From positions 3,479,501-3,543,500 of the forward strand of contig NC_088303.1 in NCBI RefSeq assembly GCF_032854445.1: 64,000 nt of DNA, in the 5' to 3' direction. Both the position numbers and the translations under genes were made by a program. This document shows, one piece after another, positions 23,001-33,632 of this stretch. A model generated the notes under the pieces. The model was not told where the DNA came from, made no database searches, and was given only the letters and a program-made list of their open reading frames with translations. How positions within the stretch are numbered: position 1 is the stretch's first letter; each line of letters begins with the position of its first letter. This stretch comes from Liolophura sinensis. Lineage: Eukaryota > Mollusca > Polyplacophora > Chitonida > Chitonidae.

Positions 23001-24136
23001 TGTTACTTTGGAAACCGTAACAGGTGGATGTCGGAGGTGTGTTTAGTTACCGTGTTGCCGCTCTGCGTTGTGTTTTGCCCAGATCTGGTTTCTATATGTA
23101 TGATCTCCAGTCACTTGACTCAAGCTGTGTGTAAATCCAAACCACAACTCCAACACTAATTCAGTTCAACCGTTCAGCTTTTCTTTCATTAGATGATTGC
23201 TTTTGTACCGGTGGCTAACACTTACTCAACAGTAGCTTATGTACAGTGAAAATTGTTTACCTATCTTTACAGAAGGAAGAAGTTCGATCTCGAAACTCCC
23301 CTATTGTTCAACTAGTACCCAGTTTGCTACAACTCAGGAAAAGATACCCCAGTAAAATTGCTCAGCCATGAACTTCTCACCTGGGCCATAACCAATGTCT
23401 GTGTGATCTTTGTCATGTAATACTCTTTCTCTCGTCTGGTAAAGTGAATAGGTAAAAAAGTGTTTCAGATTCCACTTGATACTTACCCAGTTTCTTTCAG
23501 ATATCGACCTTTCGTCTGCGTACCGTTATTGTTCAAAAATTTAGTTTCTTTGTCGAAAAAGGGATCTTCTTCCGGTCTGTAATCCTTTGTGAATGGCGAC
23601 CTTAATTATGTACGAGAGCTTTATGTAGCCGACCAGGCTTATGTTGACGTCTTACTTTCGATATGTTCGATATCTTTCGTCTGAAGTGTATACACACTCA
23701 CCAAATAGGAAAATAAATAAATAAACAAATAAATAAATAAATAACAACAACAACAGATAAACTATTTAAGAACCCAGACTGTCACGGTTAAGATGTTGAA
23801 ATTCTTTTTAATTTTACTATGTCCGTTAAAATATGTATGTATTACTATGTATGAATTACACAGGCGGATATAAGCCTATATTCATGCTTTTATAGATGTT
23901 TGAATCGGGTTGTACGTTATCCCATTATGGTTCAGTGGTATTAAGTTCTCAATACTGAACGCCTTTTCTGAGCTAGTAATCTTTCAGTTATTAAACATAT
24001 AGTTATACAGATAAACTAACACAGACATGAAATGCTATATTATATATTGGTTGAATCAAAGTCTTAAGCTTACTAATTAGATAGATTAGATTAATCTTGT
24101 CATGTCACCCATTCGATTCTCCGAAGAAATGGAGGG
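23001..24136. other. no recognised gene; AT-rich with an (AAAT)n tract
   Basis: Contains AAATAAATAAATAAACAAAT at about 23710-23755, possibly an old SINE tail. No exon is supported. Confidence 0.45.
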
Positions 24137-24762
24137 AGTGTGTTACGGTCAGTATAGTATATCATGTGTTACGGTCAGTATGATGTATCATGTGTTACGG
24201 TCGGTATGGTATGTCATGGGTTACGGTCAGTATGATGTGTCATGTCTCATGATGTGTCATGTATTATGTGTAACCGTCAGTATGGTTTACCATGTGTTAC
24301 GGTCAGTATGATGTGTCATGTCTTACGGTCAGTATGATGTGTATCATGTGTAACCGTCAGTATGGTATACCATGTGTTACGGTCAGTATGACATGTCATG
24401 TGTTACAGTCAGTATGGTATATCATGTCTTACGGTCAGTATGGTATACCATTTGTCACGGTCAGTATGATGTGTCATGTCTTACGGTCAGTGTGGTATGT
24501 CATGTGTTACGGTCAGTATGGTATACCATGTGTTACGGTCAGTATGATGTGTATCATGTGTAACCGTCAGTATGGTATACCATGTGTTACGGTCAGTATG
24601 ATGTGTCATGTGTTACGGTCAGTATGGTATACCCTGTGTTAAGGTCAGTATGATATGTCATGTGTCACAGTCAGTATGATATACCATGTGTTACGGTCAA
24701 TATGGTATACCATGTGTTACGGTCAGTCTGATGTACCATGTGTTACAGTCAGTTTGGTGTGT
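24137..24762. repeat. 26/29-bp tandem array, about 24 copies
   Basis: Units of TGTTACGGTCAGTATGGTAT plus ACCATG (26 bp), with 29-bp variants carrying GATGTGTATCATG. Open frames inside it are repeat by-products. Confidence 0.93.
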
Positions 24763-24908
24763 TTTTACGTTGTGAAACAAGGCCGAGACTAAAGACATAG
24801 GTAAGACATACACACATGAGTATATAAACACTACTTGACTATTCATGCAGATAGCGGAATAACGGCTGCAAAACATTACTGCATACCTGGCTTTATGTAT
24901 TATTTTGC

Positions 24909-24914
24909 TTTAAT
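24909..24914 (-). terminator. ATTAAA-type poly(A) signal for the MARVEL gene
   Basis: TTTAAT on the plus strand reads ATTAAA on the minus strand, about 190 nt past the stop at 25103. No AATAAA is closer. Confidence 0.4.
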
Positions 24915-25102
24915 CTGAGAAAATATTTACAGTGAAACAGCCGTAGTAATTATGATGTGGCTTCTTTGTGGTAGTTTACTATGCTGTATGATAGTCTAAG
25001 AGGAGGAATGGCGTGAATTTGTGGGTGTGTCAGTAAACTTCAAATTGTCTTATGCGAAAGATAACGCGATTGGCAGCAAATATAACGAGCTTATTCACTG
25101 GT

Positions 25103-25246
25103 TTAGTATTTTCCCTCCGGACTGTATTCTGGTGCCGCGGGCGATGCAGCGTTGCTTGAATCGGACAACACCACTCTTTCTTTGAATTCTCGGAAAACTA
25201 AAAACCCATTTAATCCAAAGGCAACCATCACGAAAAATCCAAACGC
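25103..25246 (-). CDS. MARVEL gene exon 4
   Basis: 47 codons plus TAA. The acceptor ends TTCTTTTTAG. It encodes helix 4 and a polar tail ending PEYSPEGKY. Confidence 0.88.
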   Translation of the reverse strand, partial: AFGFFVMVAFGLNGFLVFREFKERVVLSDSSNAASPAAPEYSPEGKY

Positions 25247-28200
25247 CTAAAAAGAAAATGATCAACGGAATAGCATTTAGAAGAAAAAAATTAAACGACT
25301 CTCTAACGTCCCCTCGCCTCCTCTCCCCTCCTTCGCCTCCAGCAAAGTCAGCAGTTCATTCATAGGTTGAATCAACCTTGTACATGTATAATGCTGGTCG
25401 CTGTCGTATAAGTGAAATATTTTTGAGTACAGCGTAAACACCATTCCAATAAATTAACAAGATAAAATTGTTTTAGGACCTATGGGTTTACAGTAACTGA
25501 ATAGCAAGACTATGTTTGTTACCACTGTTATTATTGTATACACCACGCGCACATGTAGATCCAAGTAGGAGCTGAAAAGCTTATGGTGCTGTTTTAGTTA
25601 TGTGGTAATCTGAGTTGGCCTTTGACGTCAGTTTTATTGAAACCTTGATTTTCCCACATTACATAACACAACCGAAAAGCTAGTTTTGAATAAAAAGGTG
25701 AATACACACCGCACCGGCTGCCATGGAGCCGCTGTAGCAGGTGTTAGCTGCCAGTATGGCCGAGGATAGGAGGAATAACACGCCATCAACAGCACACCAT
25801 ATGAGTTCCTGAAACACATGCAGGTGTACACTTGTTACCACAGTCAGACAAGAAAGAGAGAAAGAGACATCCACCAGAAACGTGAGAAACCAAAAACTGT
25901 AGAAGCCTAGCGTCTTGGTTGTGGAAAAGTTCCTCAGATTCTTGCCAAACGCCGGTTCCCTTTACATGTATATGACACAAAACCAGAACAACATCATGAC
26001 GAAGAACTCAGCCTTCTTCAAGTGGTCAAACAAATTTTACAATGCCACAAGCTTTCCACGAATAGAGGGGTTTTGAGTCCGATCTCTTTCATTGACTCAC
26101 CTCTGACTGGGTGAGTTTGACCCTGATCATTTATCAATTTTGTGAAAAATTTCATGGTTCAACCCTTATCAGGAACACAAATGGAGTTGTCCTAGAAGAC
26201 AAGGGTTATTAGGTCATGATCGTTCGAGGCTCGTAGATTTAGGGACAGTGCTGTGAGGACAGATGTTAAATCGAAAGTAAATGGAAAACTAAGTCTGATG
26301 ATACGGAAGGACTATTTTTACCTTTAACGATAAAAGAGTTCAATCTCAAATCTCCCATATTGTTCGATCAAGCAGAACGGAATGCCATGTGGCTGGTGGA
26401 CAGCCATACATTGAAGACGTTTTTCCCTGCATTTTGCAATCATGTACAACATTTTGAAGCCCCACTCGATCGACTCTCAGGCTGTCACACATTATGCAGT
26501 TAACAGCATGTCTGTCCCATTGTAAACATAACAATTACATAGATGAAAGTTCAGATGAAATATGAACTTCTATATGTTTTTGACTTTTCTTTAGTCAGAA
26601 AAATCCATATGAAAATAATTTTACCCATGTGTTTAACCTCAGTTTATCATCATAATTCAGCGTAAATGCATGTGTTTGGATATAAACAACAAATTTACAT
26701 TCAAACAAATTTATTAGACATGCATCACATCCTTATTTAGAACATTATTATGCAAAGATGATAAATACCAAGTGGTGGTCCCAAAACCCACCATACAAAG
26801 ATGTTTTAAGTACACTTTTATTTCGAAAGAAACAAAGTCTAAATAATATTAAAAACTACACTTGCAAATAACTTTTCACGCTCTTTCATTTGACATTTTT
26901 GTGTTGTCTTTTTTTAAAATTTAAACCATTTAAACAATATAACGGAATGAGTGGACTTTCGTCGAAACGATTGACACTGAAGACCATGTTCCGGTTTGTC
27001 TGAATTCTACATGTCAGTACAATAAACCTCTCCACTAGCGAAAGTGGCTTACGGTTAATGAAGCTCTTCCCTATATTGTCCAAAAATGTGCAAAATTTTC
27101 GAATCCAAAGCAATTTATAACACTGAACTTGTGTAAGACACTTTCGGTTCTCCCTTATAAATTTATTATCAGTTATCAACTTATAACAAATAATAAAGTT
27201 ATAGAAATGTGAAATGTTGTAGTTGTAAACACTCACCGTCAATTGCCAGTTAATGAATCGAATGACTTTATCGAGCCCCACCAGATAGATAAAGTAGAGA
27301 AAGATGGTTGCCCAGAATGCGCTCATGGTGACAAACTGGAAAAACCTGGGTGGGCCGAAAGATTGGCAGAGCCTCCAGTCTCCGGCGGTTACACATAAAA
27401 AGGCCAGTAAGGACAGAGCCTAGAAAAAAAAAACATAAAAGCGACACCGGGAGTGGACAGCTGGATTCGAACACAAGACGTCACAAGTCAATTGCTGATC
27501 AGTTGCAGCGAGACCAAATGTTTAGAATATAATAAAATGGATTTTCAAAAGGAACTAGTAGGCGAGACGGGGATAAATTGAGCCAAGGCGTAAGATGAGC
27601 CACCCCCTTTAAAAAGTACGATGATGTACAAGGTAAAACAAAAGCAACAAATATATTTTCAAAAGTATATCACGGAAAATAAACAACAAAATAAATTTTC
27701 GTGACAAAAAGTGAACACTGCTGAACTAGGAATGTGCTCTCCTGGTAAAAAGACAAATGAGAGTTAGTTTGGAAATATTTTCACATCTAAGGCCTAATAC
27801 TTTAAACATTTGATTGGTGATGTAATATCAGATTACATTACTAGTTTTGTAGCTCCCAAGAAAAAAAAACAGTTGTGCGGCTAGGTGGGGTAGGATGAGC
27901 GTAGTTAGTAAAAGCGAAAGACAAAGCAAAGAAAAATGTGCTTTTCAATGTGTATTCTGTCAGAAGCATCTGAACGAATGAACATGATTTTCTTTGTCAA
28001 CAGGAAACCTGTTTCAGTCATGATAACTTTGTTCAAAATCTCCCTGAGACTACCACACTTGAGAGATCTGCCCAAAGATCTACTCTGCTCAAATTCCCGT
28101 GTGGCTTATAAAACTACAATATAAACTGGGCACGTTTAACTGCATGCGCGTTATCCATTCTTTGTAAAACTTGTGGGGTACGTTGATCCACACAGCCAAC

Positions 28201-31200
28201 ATTTTTAATTTTGCATCATTAAACTTTGTTAACTTTAACATATAATGTCCTACGCATGCATTGATAATTGCAACTTAAATCAGCATAGTTTTTGTATTTG
28301 ATAAAATGGAATATTGTGTATTTCTGATTACATTTTGTAAAATTTGGTTCATCTTACTCCGGTCTCCCCTATATTAAATAGGCAATAAACCATGTACATG
28401 TACAAATCATATCATATCGTCATATAAGTGAAATATTCTTGAGTACACATAAATCACATAAATAATTCAACAAGCCCCAAGTTATCTCGGTTACTGAACA
28501 GTTCTTGTGAATGTAGTGCAGCTCTAGTAAATTAATATATCAGAAACACTGTCAGGTGCTATCAATCAAGTACACTGTCAGAAAGGTGCTATCACTCAAG
28601 TACACTGTCAAAACGGGCATAGCAATCAAGTACACTGTCAAAACGGGCATACCAAACAAGTACACTGTTAAAACGGGCATAGCAATCAAGTACACCGTCA
28701 AAACGGGCCTAGCAATCAAGTGCACTGTTAAAACGGGCATAGCAATCAAGTAAACTGTCAAAACGGCGCTAACAACCAAGTACACTGTCAAAACGTTGCT
28801 AACAACCAAATACACTGTCAAAACGTTGCTAACAACCAAATACACTGTCAAGACGGTGCTAGAAACCAAGTACACTGTCAAAACGGTGTCAACAACCAAG
28901 CACACTGTAAACTCGGTGCTAACTGCCAAGTACACTGTCAAAACGGTGGTAACAATTAAGTACTCTGTTAAAACGGTGCTAACAACCAAGTACAATGTAA
29001 TTATGATGTAAACGGGAAAAGCAACATCGTCTTAAAAGACGGACATCTTAATATATGTACAGTATCTCAGTTTATGAACATGTAGCCTACATCCATTCAA
29101 GTATTTATTTTTTTATTTAATTGACGCCTTACTTTAGAAGTTTTTTCTTACATGCCGACGTTCAGGTTTATGAATAGATGAAAGCGGAGTTCCCAGCGTA
29201 ATTTTACCTCCTTTACCAGATTCCCGATAAACCTGACTTAAAGCCGCAGACCTGAGAGCTGGTTTCAAACACGCTACCTCACTGGCCAGCGGCCTGACGA
29301 AGCAAACTACGGTCTCCTCTGCTTGAGCCAAAGAGAGCCTTCCATTTGGCTTAACCACATCAATTTTTTCATTGCATGTATGCCTTAGACGTATGTCGGT
29401 CATTTGTGGAAAAAAATTAGCACTACAACCACTTAAATTATGTGACAATTTATCTATACCCATAACAGCTAACTGAGCTCGCCATTGCCGATTAGATCAG
29501 AAAGTAGGCCTCACTTAACGATCTATGCCATAAGAGGTATGTCATGAGATCGTCGTATTCCCAAACTATACACAGGCCACTGGAGATGAATGACTCGGTC
29601 CAAGAACAGGAGAAAATCTAGCCTGAGTTTAAGGTCATTTTAAATCGTGTACACGGTGTATTTTGATTGGCTAAGTAGACAATTTGCTGTAAACAAGTCA
29701 CGCGCTGAAATCATGTTTTGAGATCCTTTTACGCTAACCATTGTTTACAACTGCTCATGTTCTTCCTCCCTTCTTCTGAAGTAGAGCCGACCTTGTAGGC
29801 AGGTGTCTCCTTTGAGATGGCAATCCTAACGTTTTACATGGCCATGTAGTTTTCATGTAAGGAGCCTTCGTGAAGAGTCTCTTTATATGTTATATTTTTA
29901 TGAATGGGTACAACCAAAAACCTCTGCCTGCACTTGGAAGTCCCTGCCTCCAAAAGCGTGTTGAAAATCTCAGAACAATGGCTGATAAAACCGCACAAGC
30001 CTTTGGCATGGCAAGCTGTCCGCAATTCGTCACAAATGACCAACTACTTGGTTTGTTTGCTACTATATTTACAGTGGTGCTAGTCATCCTGCAGTGTACA
30101 TTCATTCAAAGACGCAATTCATTCAATTTGGTCAAAGATTTGCCCTTGAATACAGGACTTTTGAGATCGATCTCTTTCGTCGTAAAAAGTATCTGTATCT
30201 GTGGACTTTAAAAAATATTAGACAATTTCTACCGACATGAATTTACTTATCACCTGCCGCGCGGTATTTCGAAGGCACAAATGACTTGGGTCATTTTCAT
30301 GAACTTATGAAGCTCACAAACATCAGTTCCTCCATTTTCTCCATCGTTTATCTACTTCAAATGACTTTTAGTGGAACTGCCACACAGACATTGTAACTTG
30401 CTCATGCACAATATTAATTTCTGTGGCTGTTATTTCTGTGCCTTGTTAAATACTTTGTCTGGAAAGTACTGAAAACATTTTGTCTATATGTGCATAAAAC
30501 ATTTTGTCTGAAAAGTACTGACAACATTTTGTCTGGAAAGTACTGAAAACAATTTGTCTATATGTACTGAAAACACATTGTGTGGAAGTATTGAAAACAT
30601 TTTGTCTATTTTGCATCTAGTTAAAATATATTACAATTTTGTGTGTTTTTGGATCGAACTGAAAACTGTTTGCCCAGTCTAAGTACCCACCCCCTGGAAG
30701 TTACCAAGGTAACAAAGTGCTATAACTTCATTTCCAGCGACCACAGCCCAAACAAGTGGTGGTCATGGTTGGCTGTTTGATATTTTGTAGCGAAAGCTGC
30801 ATGTGGTGGTATGGCATTGTACTTTGCGAAAGTTAGGGGATATGTATTTCTGAGGCTGGAGTTAACAAATCTACTACATAAATAGTAAGGAAAATCAAGG
30901 CGCTGTGTAACGTACGGGGAAGAGACCCAACTTTACCGGATCACCTTTATGGTGCTCAAGTTGCAAGTGTCTTCAAATGGTCTTGGACTACTTTGTGAAC
31001 ATTTATCACGGCTGATCCTCACAAATTTCACCCCCCCCCCCCCATGTTTGCACCCCGCTACCCTCTTGATTTTCATGCACGGTTTAACCATGGCGCTTAT
31101 TAGGCTTGAATTTTCAACTTTCACTCTGTAAGTTATCCTTATTCCATTATTCTGAAACACGTACATTTGAGGCTTACTATGGCAATGCACAATTATGTAT

Positions 31201-31877
31201 TGCCAAAAGTGTTACATGCAGAATGACTAAAACCATTACGTATGTTAAAGGTATGTTTTAAAATAGGTCTGAAAGTTGATCTGCTCATTATGTTTCATGG
31301 AATTTGGGACCTGTGTGCAACAATAATGAAACAATTGTCAGTTTTTGGGATGATTCATGACTACAGGTACAAATGGGGGTAAGGTTATGTACATAACCTC
31401 AGTGGAGTAGAGGAGAGTTGGTCAGATTTTAGTCTCCAGACAGACACGAAATTTAAACTCCCTTCTCCACCGAACATCATATACTTGATGCATAGTTCCT
31501 AGAATATCAGCCTGGGTAGGCTCGTGATTACATACAGGCAGAAAATTTTGACTTTTGCTCCTTGTCATATAATATTTTGGTTTGACAGCCAGCATCATAT
31601 GAAGATATTACTGAAAAAAACTTTGAAAGTTTCTCCCCTTATAGAGACAGTTTCGAGTTTGCATCACTAGGGTCACCTCGTGACAGGAGAGAGCAACAAA
31701 CCACGTGACCGAGGATGATAATATGATAAGCTCTGCTAACATACACAAGGGAGAGGTACTCACTATAGCGACAACTTTAAGTATTCCCACAATGCTCTTG
31801 GCATAGTCGACGTGAATCGTCACTGGGCCAAGATGTTTGTTGTGGTCGTCAGTCGCAGGGCTCCCGCTCTCCTCCAT
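25103..31877 (-). CDS. MARVEL-domain four-helix membrane protein (CMTM/plasmolipin-like), 179 aa
   Basis: Four minus-strand exons, 31877-31764, 27419-27237, 25808-25710 and 25246-25103, join in phase 0 at every junction to 179 aa plus stop. Four hydrophobic segments are visible: about 29-50 (SIVGILKVVAIALSLLAFLC), 64-85 (FFQFVTMSAFWATIFLYFIY), 101-120 (IWCAVDGVLFLLSSAILAAN) and 133-150 (AFGFFVMVAFGLNGFLVF). Short polar N- and C-termini flank them. Exon layout, spacing and the GILKV start of helix 1 match the MARVEL family (CMTM, plasmolipin, MAL), which shapes membrane domains and vesicle traffic. The exact subfamily is not resolved. An acceptor-like TTCTATTTTGTATTGTAG lies 12 bases before the ATG, suggesting a non-coding first exon. 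Introns contain SINEs and a 30-bp array. Confidence 0.9.
25393..25465 (+). mobile_element. SINE family A 3' fragment
   Basis: Contains AATGCTGGTCGCTGTCGTAT, AAGTGAAATATTTTTGAGTA and GCGTAAACACCATTCCAATA, matching the 3' part of the copy at 41905-42106. It lies in intron 3 of the MARVEL gene. Confidence 0.8.
25710..25808 (-). CDS. MARVEL gene exon 3
   Basis: 33 codons. The acceptor ends GTGTTTCAG; the donor reads GGTGCG|GTGTGTATT, a weaker GT site. It encodes helix 3 and the loop NTCYSGSMAAGA. Confidence 0.88.
25809..27236. other. intron 2 of the MARVEL gene
   Basis: AT-rich. A 146-aa minus-strand open frame at 26886-27326 arises because exon 2 reads through its donor into the intron; it is not a separate gene. 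Confidence 0.6.
27237..27419 (-). CDS. MARVEL gene exon 2
   Basis: 61 codons. The acceptor is a T-run ending in CTAG at 27420-27421; the donor is TTGACG|GTGAGTG. It encodes the rest of helix 1, an extracellular loop with two cysteines, and helix 2. Confidence 0.9.
27435..27520 (-). mobile_element. tRNA-derived SINE head fragment next to exon 2
   Basis: On the minus strand, a tRNA-like CTCGCTGCAACTGATCAGC is followed by a near-perfect B box, TGTGTTCGAATCCAGC, then a T-rich stretch leading into the acceptor of MARVEL exon 2. Confidence 0.5.
28400..28471 (+). mobile_element. SINE family A 3' fragment
   Basis: Contains TCGTCATATAAGTGAAATAT and TCTTGAGTACACATAAATCA, a diverged copy of the family A 3' region. 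Confidence 0.65.
28548..29003. repeat. 30-bp tandem array, 15 copies
   Basis: Unit AAGTACACTGTCAAAACGGG plus CATAGCAATC, shifting to GTGCTAACAACC in the second half. Open frames on both strands follow from the period of 30. It lies in MARVEL intron 1. Confidence 0.95.
29104..29340 (-). mobile_element. tRNA-derived SINE with (AAAT)-rich tail
   Basis: Minus strand: a tRNA-like head containing GCCAGTGAGGTAGCGTGTTT and GAAACCAGC (B-box-like), a body with GGAGGTAAAATTACGCTGGG, and an end reading AAGGCGTCAATTAAATAAA plus more A/T. The GGCGT-AA-AAATAAA ending resembles the 3' end of SINE family A, so the two may share a LINE partner. The 109-aa open frame here is part of the SINE. Confidence 0.65.
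29341..31763. other. remainder of MARVEL intron 1
   Basis: Includes degenerate about 28-bp ACATTTTGTCTGGAAAGTAC repeats at 30450-30612 and a poly-C run at 31030-31044. The 113-aa open frame at 29870-30211 has no domain, splice support or recognisable similarity. Confidence 0.5.
31764..31877 (-). CDS. MARVEL gene exon 1
   Basis: 38 codons from ATG at 31877; the donor reads GCTATA|GTGAGTACC. It encodes a polar N-terminus (MEESGSPATDDHNKHLG) and the first half of helix 1. Confidence 0.88.
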
Positions 31878-32259
31878 TTTTTAATTTTTCTACAATACAA
31901 AATAGAAACAAACCGTAAAAATCATAAATTATTCTGTAAGAACCTCATGTACTTGTGAGAAGCACACTAGAATACAACAGTAACAGTTTTTTCACCGTTT
32001 AAAGGAAGACAGATGGGAGAATTGGTTACATTGAATGAATCAGTGACAATACAAGAGCGCTGCTGTTATTGGAATCGATTGTTTTTAAATACCGGTACAC
32101 CATTCACCTAATGTTGGAAATCAGGATGTCCAAATGTAGAAATGCGTGTGTATAAATGTAAGTCTTTTCTAATGCAGAGCTAAATGAATTTTTTTTCTGG
32201 AATTGAGAAGTATGTGTATTATTCGTTTGGAAAGGTAAGCTACCATGGCACTGCTTTCA

Positions 32260-32279
32260 TGACCTTGACAGTGAGGTCA
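32260..32279. promoter_or_regulatory. everted nuclear-receptor half-sites (ER8)
   Basis: TGACCT-TGACAGTG-AGGTCA: two perfect AGGTCA half-sites, everted with an 8-bp spacer. The left part reads TCAAGGTCA on the minus strand, an NR5A/ERR-type extended half-site. It lies about 385 bp upstream of the MARVEL gene ATG. Function is inferred only. Confidence 0.35.
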
Positions 32280-32424
32280 GGGAAAAGTTTCCTGTTTATG
32301 ATTCAACTACGGATGGAGTAAATAATCATCTGCCTATTTCATCAATTATTAGCTATAACTGAGGATGTGAAGAGTGGCTCTCATTACCGTTTCATTTACA
32401 TGTACGAACATAAATATGTTTGAA

Positions 32425-32925
32425 ACTTGTGTCTACCAGCACTATAGCAGACATGTATTAACACTGAAACCTGCTGTGTCTCTAGGTAGACCCATACTGA
32501 CCATATACCAGCTATAACAGTATATAGCCAATCCCGCGTCATTACAAGCAAGGAACATATTTAAGGGTTTAACACATCCGTAACGGTAATTTTGTTTCGT
32601 GCAGAGTTAGATCGCGATAATGTGGATCATTCGAGGGATTTGACGATGTACGAAACAAGGTTCAGCGGCATCGGGTTACACAACAAACACCATGACAAAC
32701 GTGTTATAGTCATTACACAAAAACAGACGTATATGAACAATCAAGTTTGCTGTTTCTCTAGATAGGCCCATATTGCCCATATACCGGTCATAATTCTAAC
32801 AATATACATCCTTACTCGCACAACGGCAAACCAGGCATATAGGCCTATTAACAGTCAGTCTTGCTGTCTTTCTAGATAAGCCTAAAATCAGAGAGAACCT
32901 CTATCCATCACTATAGTAGGAAGTA
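32425..32925. repeat. diverged tandem duplication, about 3 copies
   Basis: CTGCTGTGTCTCTAGGTAGA (32470), TTTGCTGTTTCTCTAGATAG (32747) and CTTGCTGTCTTTCTAGATAA (32860) start similar stretches; the first two go on to ...CCATATACC-GTCATAAT-like sequence. The copies are old. Confidence 0.5.
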
Positions 32926-33395
32926 TAAAATCGGTAATATTTGTACCTCCTTGACTGCGAAATAGTTTATGAGTAAATAAGAAGTGCATGTAGGATAAGA
33001 GTGGACAGTGACCGGAACCTATCTACACTTATGACACTTATGACACTAAGATATGGCTACACTATCACCGAAGTGGCATTAAGCCATAACGATTCATTTA
33101 AGCATTTTATAATTGCATGCATTGTGAGGAACATGCCTTTGGTAGCATCTTAACATCGGGTATACAGTGGACATGAGGACTGTATTATCCGTTACACTAT
33201 ACAGGCTATGTTATAACATGGCTGTGAATCGCATATAGACTGCTATCATATAGGCCCCAGCTAGGCCTATTGACATACATTCTAATAGAGACAGGCTCAG
33301 TCTATAGCCTTCAGCACACAGACTTTGAGATACGGAGGTGTGGCAGCATGGCAGTGGGGATCGCTAACCACGTGATCAATGCGACGAGTTCCTGG

Positions 33396-33404
33396 TATAT
33401 AAAG
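33396..33404 (+). promoter_or_regulatory. TATA box (TATATAAAG)
   Basis: A consensus TATA box 163-171 bp upstream of the ATG at 33567, with no in-frame conflict. It is consistent with a transcription start near 33430. Confidence 0.45.
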
Positions 33405-33566
33405 CAAGAGGTACATTCGTAATATTTCCAGGCCTGGGCATTGGGCCGTTTGCACCCGCCTTGTCTGGAGTTAGGACATATATAGAGAGACTTCAGCTTA
33501 CCTGTATTTATAGTCACAGCTATAGTGACTGATCAGAGACTCCGTCACCGTGATCAGCAGATTATA

Positions 33567-33632
33567 ATGGAACTTTGGACCTTCGCCAGTATAGGATGGA
33601 TCTGTGTATACCAGCTAGGTTATTCTTTTAAG
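33567..33632 (+). CDS. candidate first coding exon with signal-peptide-like start
   Basis: ATG at 33567 opens 22 codons, beginning MELWTFASIGWICVYQLG, then a donor TTTAAG|GTGAGA at 33633 in phase 0. The hydrophobic start and the TATA box upstream make a secreted or membrane protein gene plausible, running head-to-head with the MARVEL gene. No downstream exon in phase 0 was recognised before 43 kb. The identity is unknown and it may be chance. Confidence 0.33.

Noticed and set aside
26886-27326. 146-codon minus-strand frame as a separate gene
   Set aside because: It is MARVEL exon 2 reading through its GTGAGT donor into the intron.
29870-30211. 113-codon frame with a hydrophobic stretch
   Set aside because: Lies inside an intron of the MARVEL gene, overlaps opposite-strand frames, and no known family is recognised.
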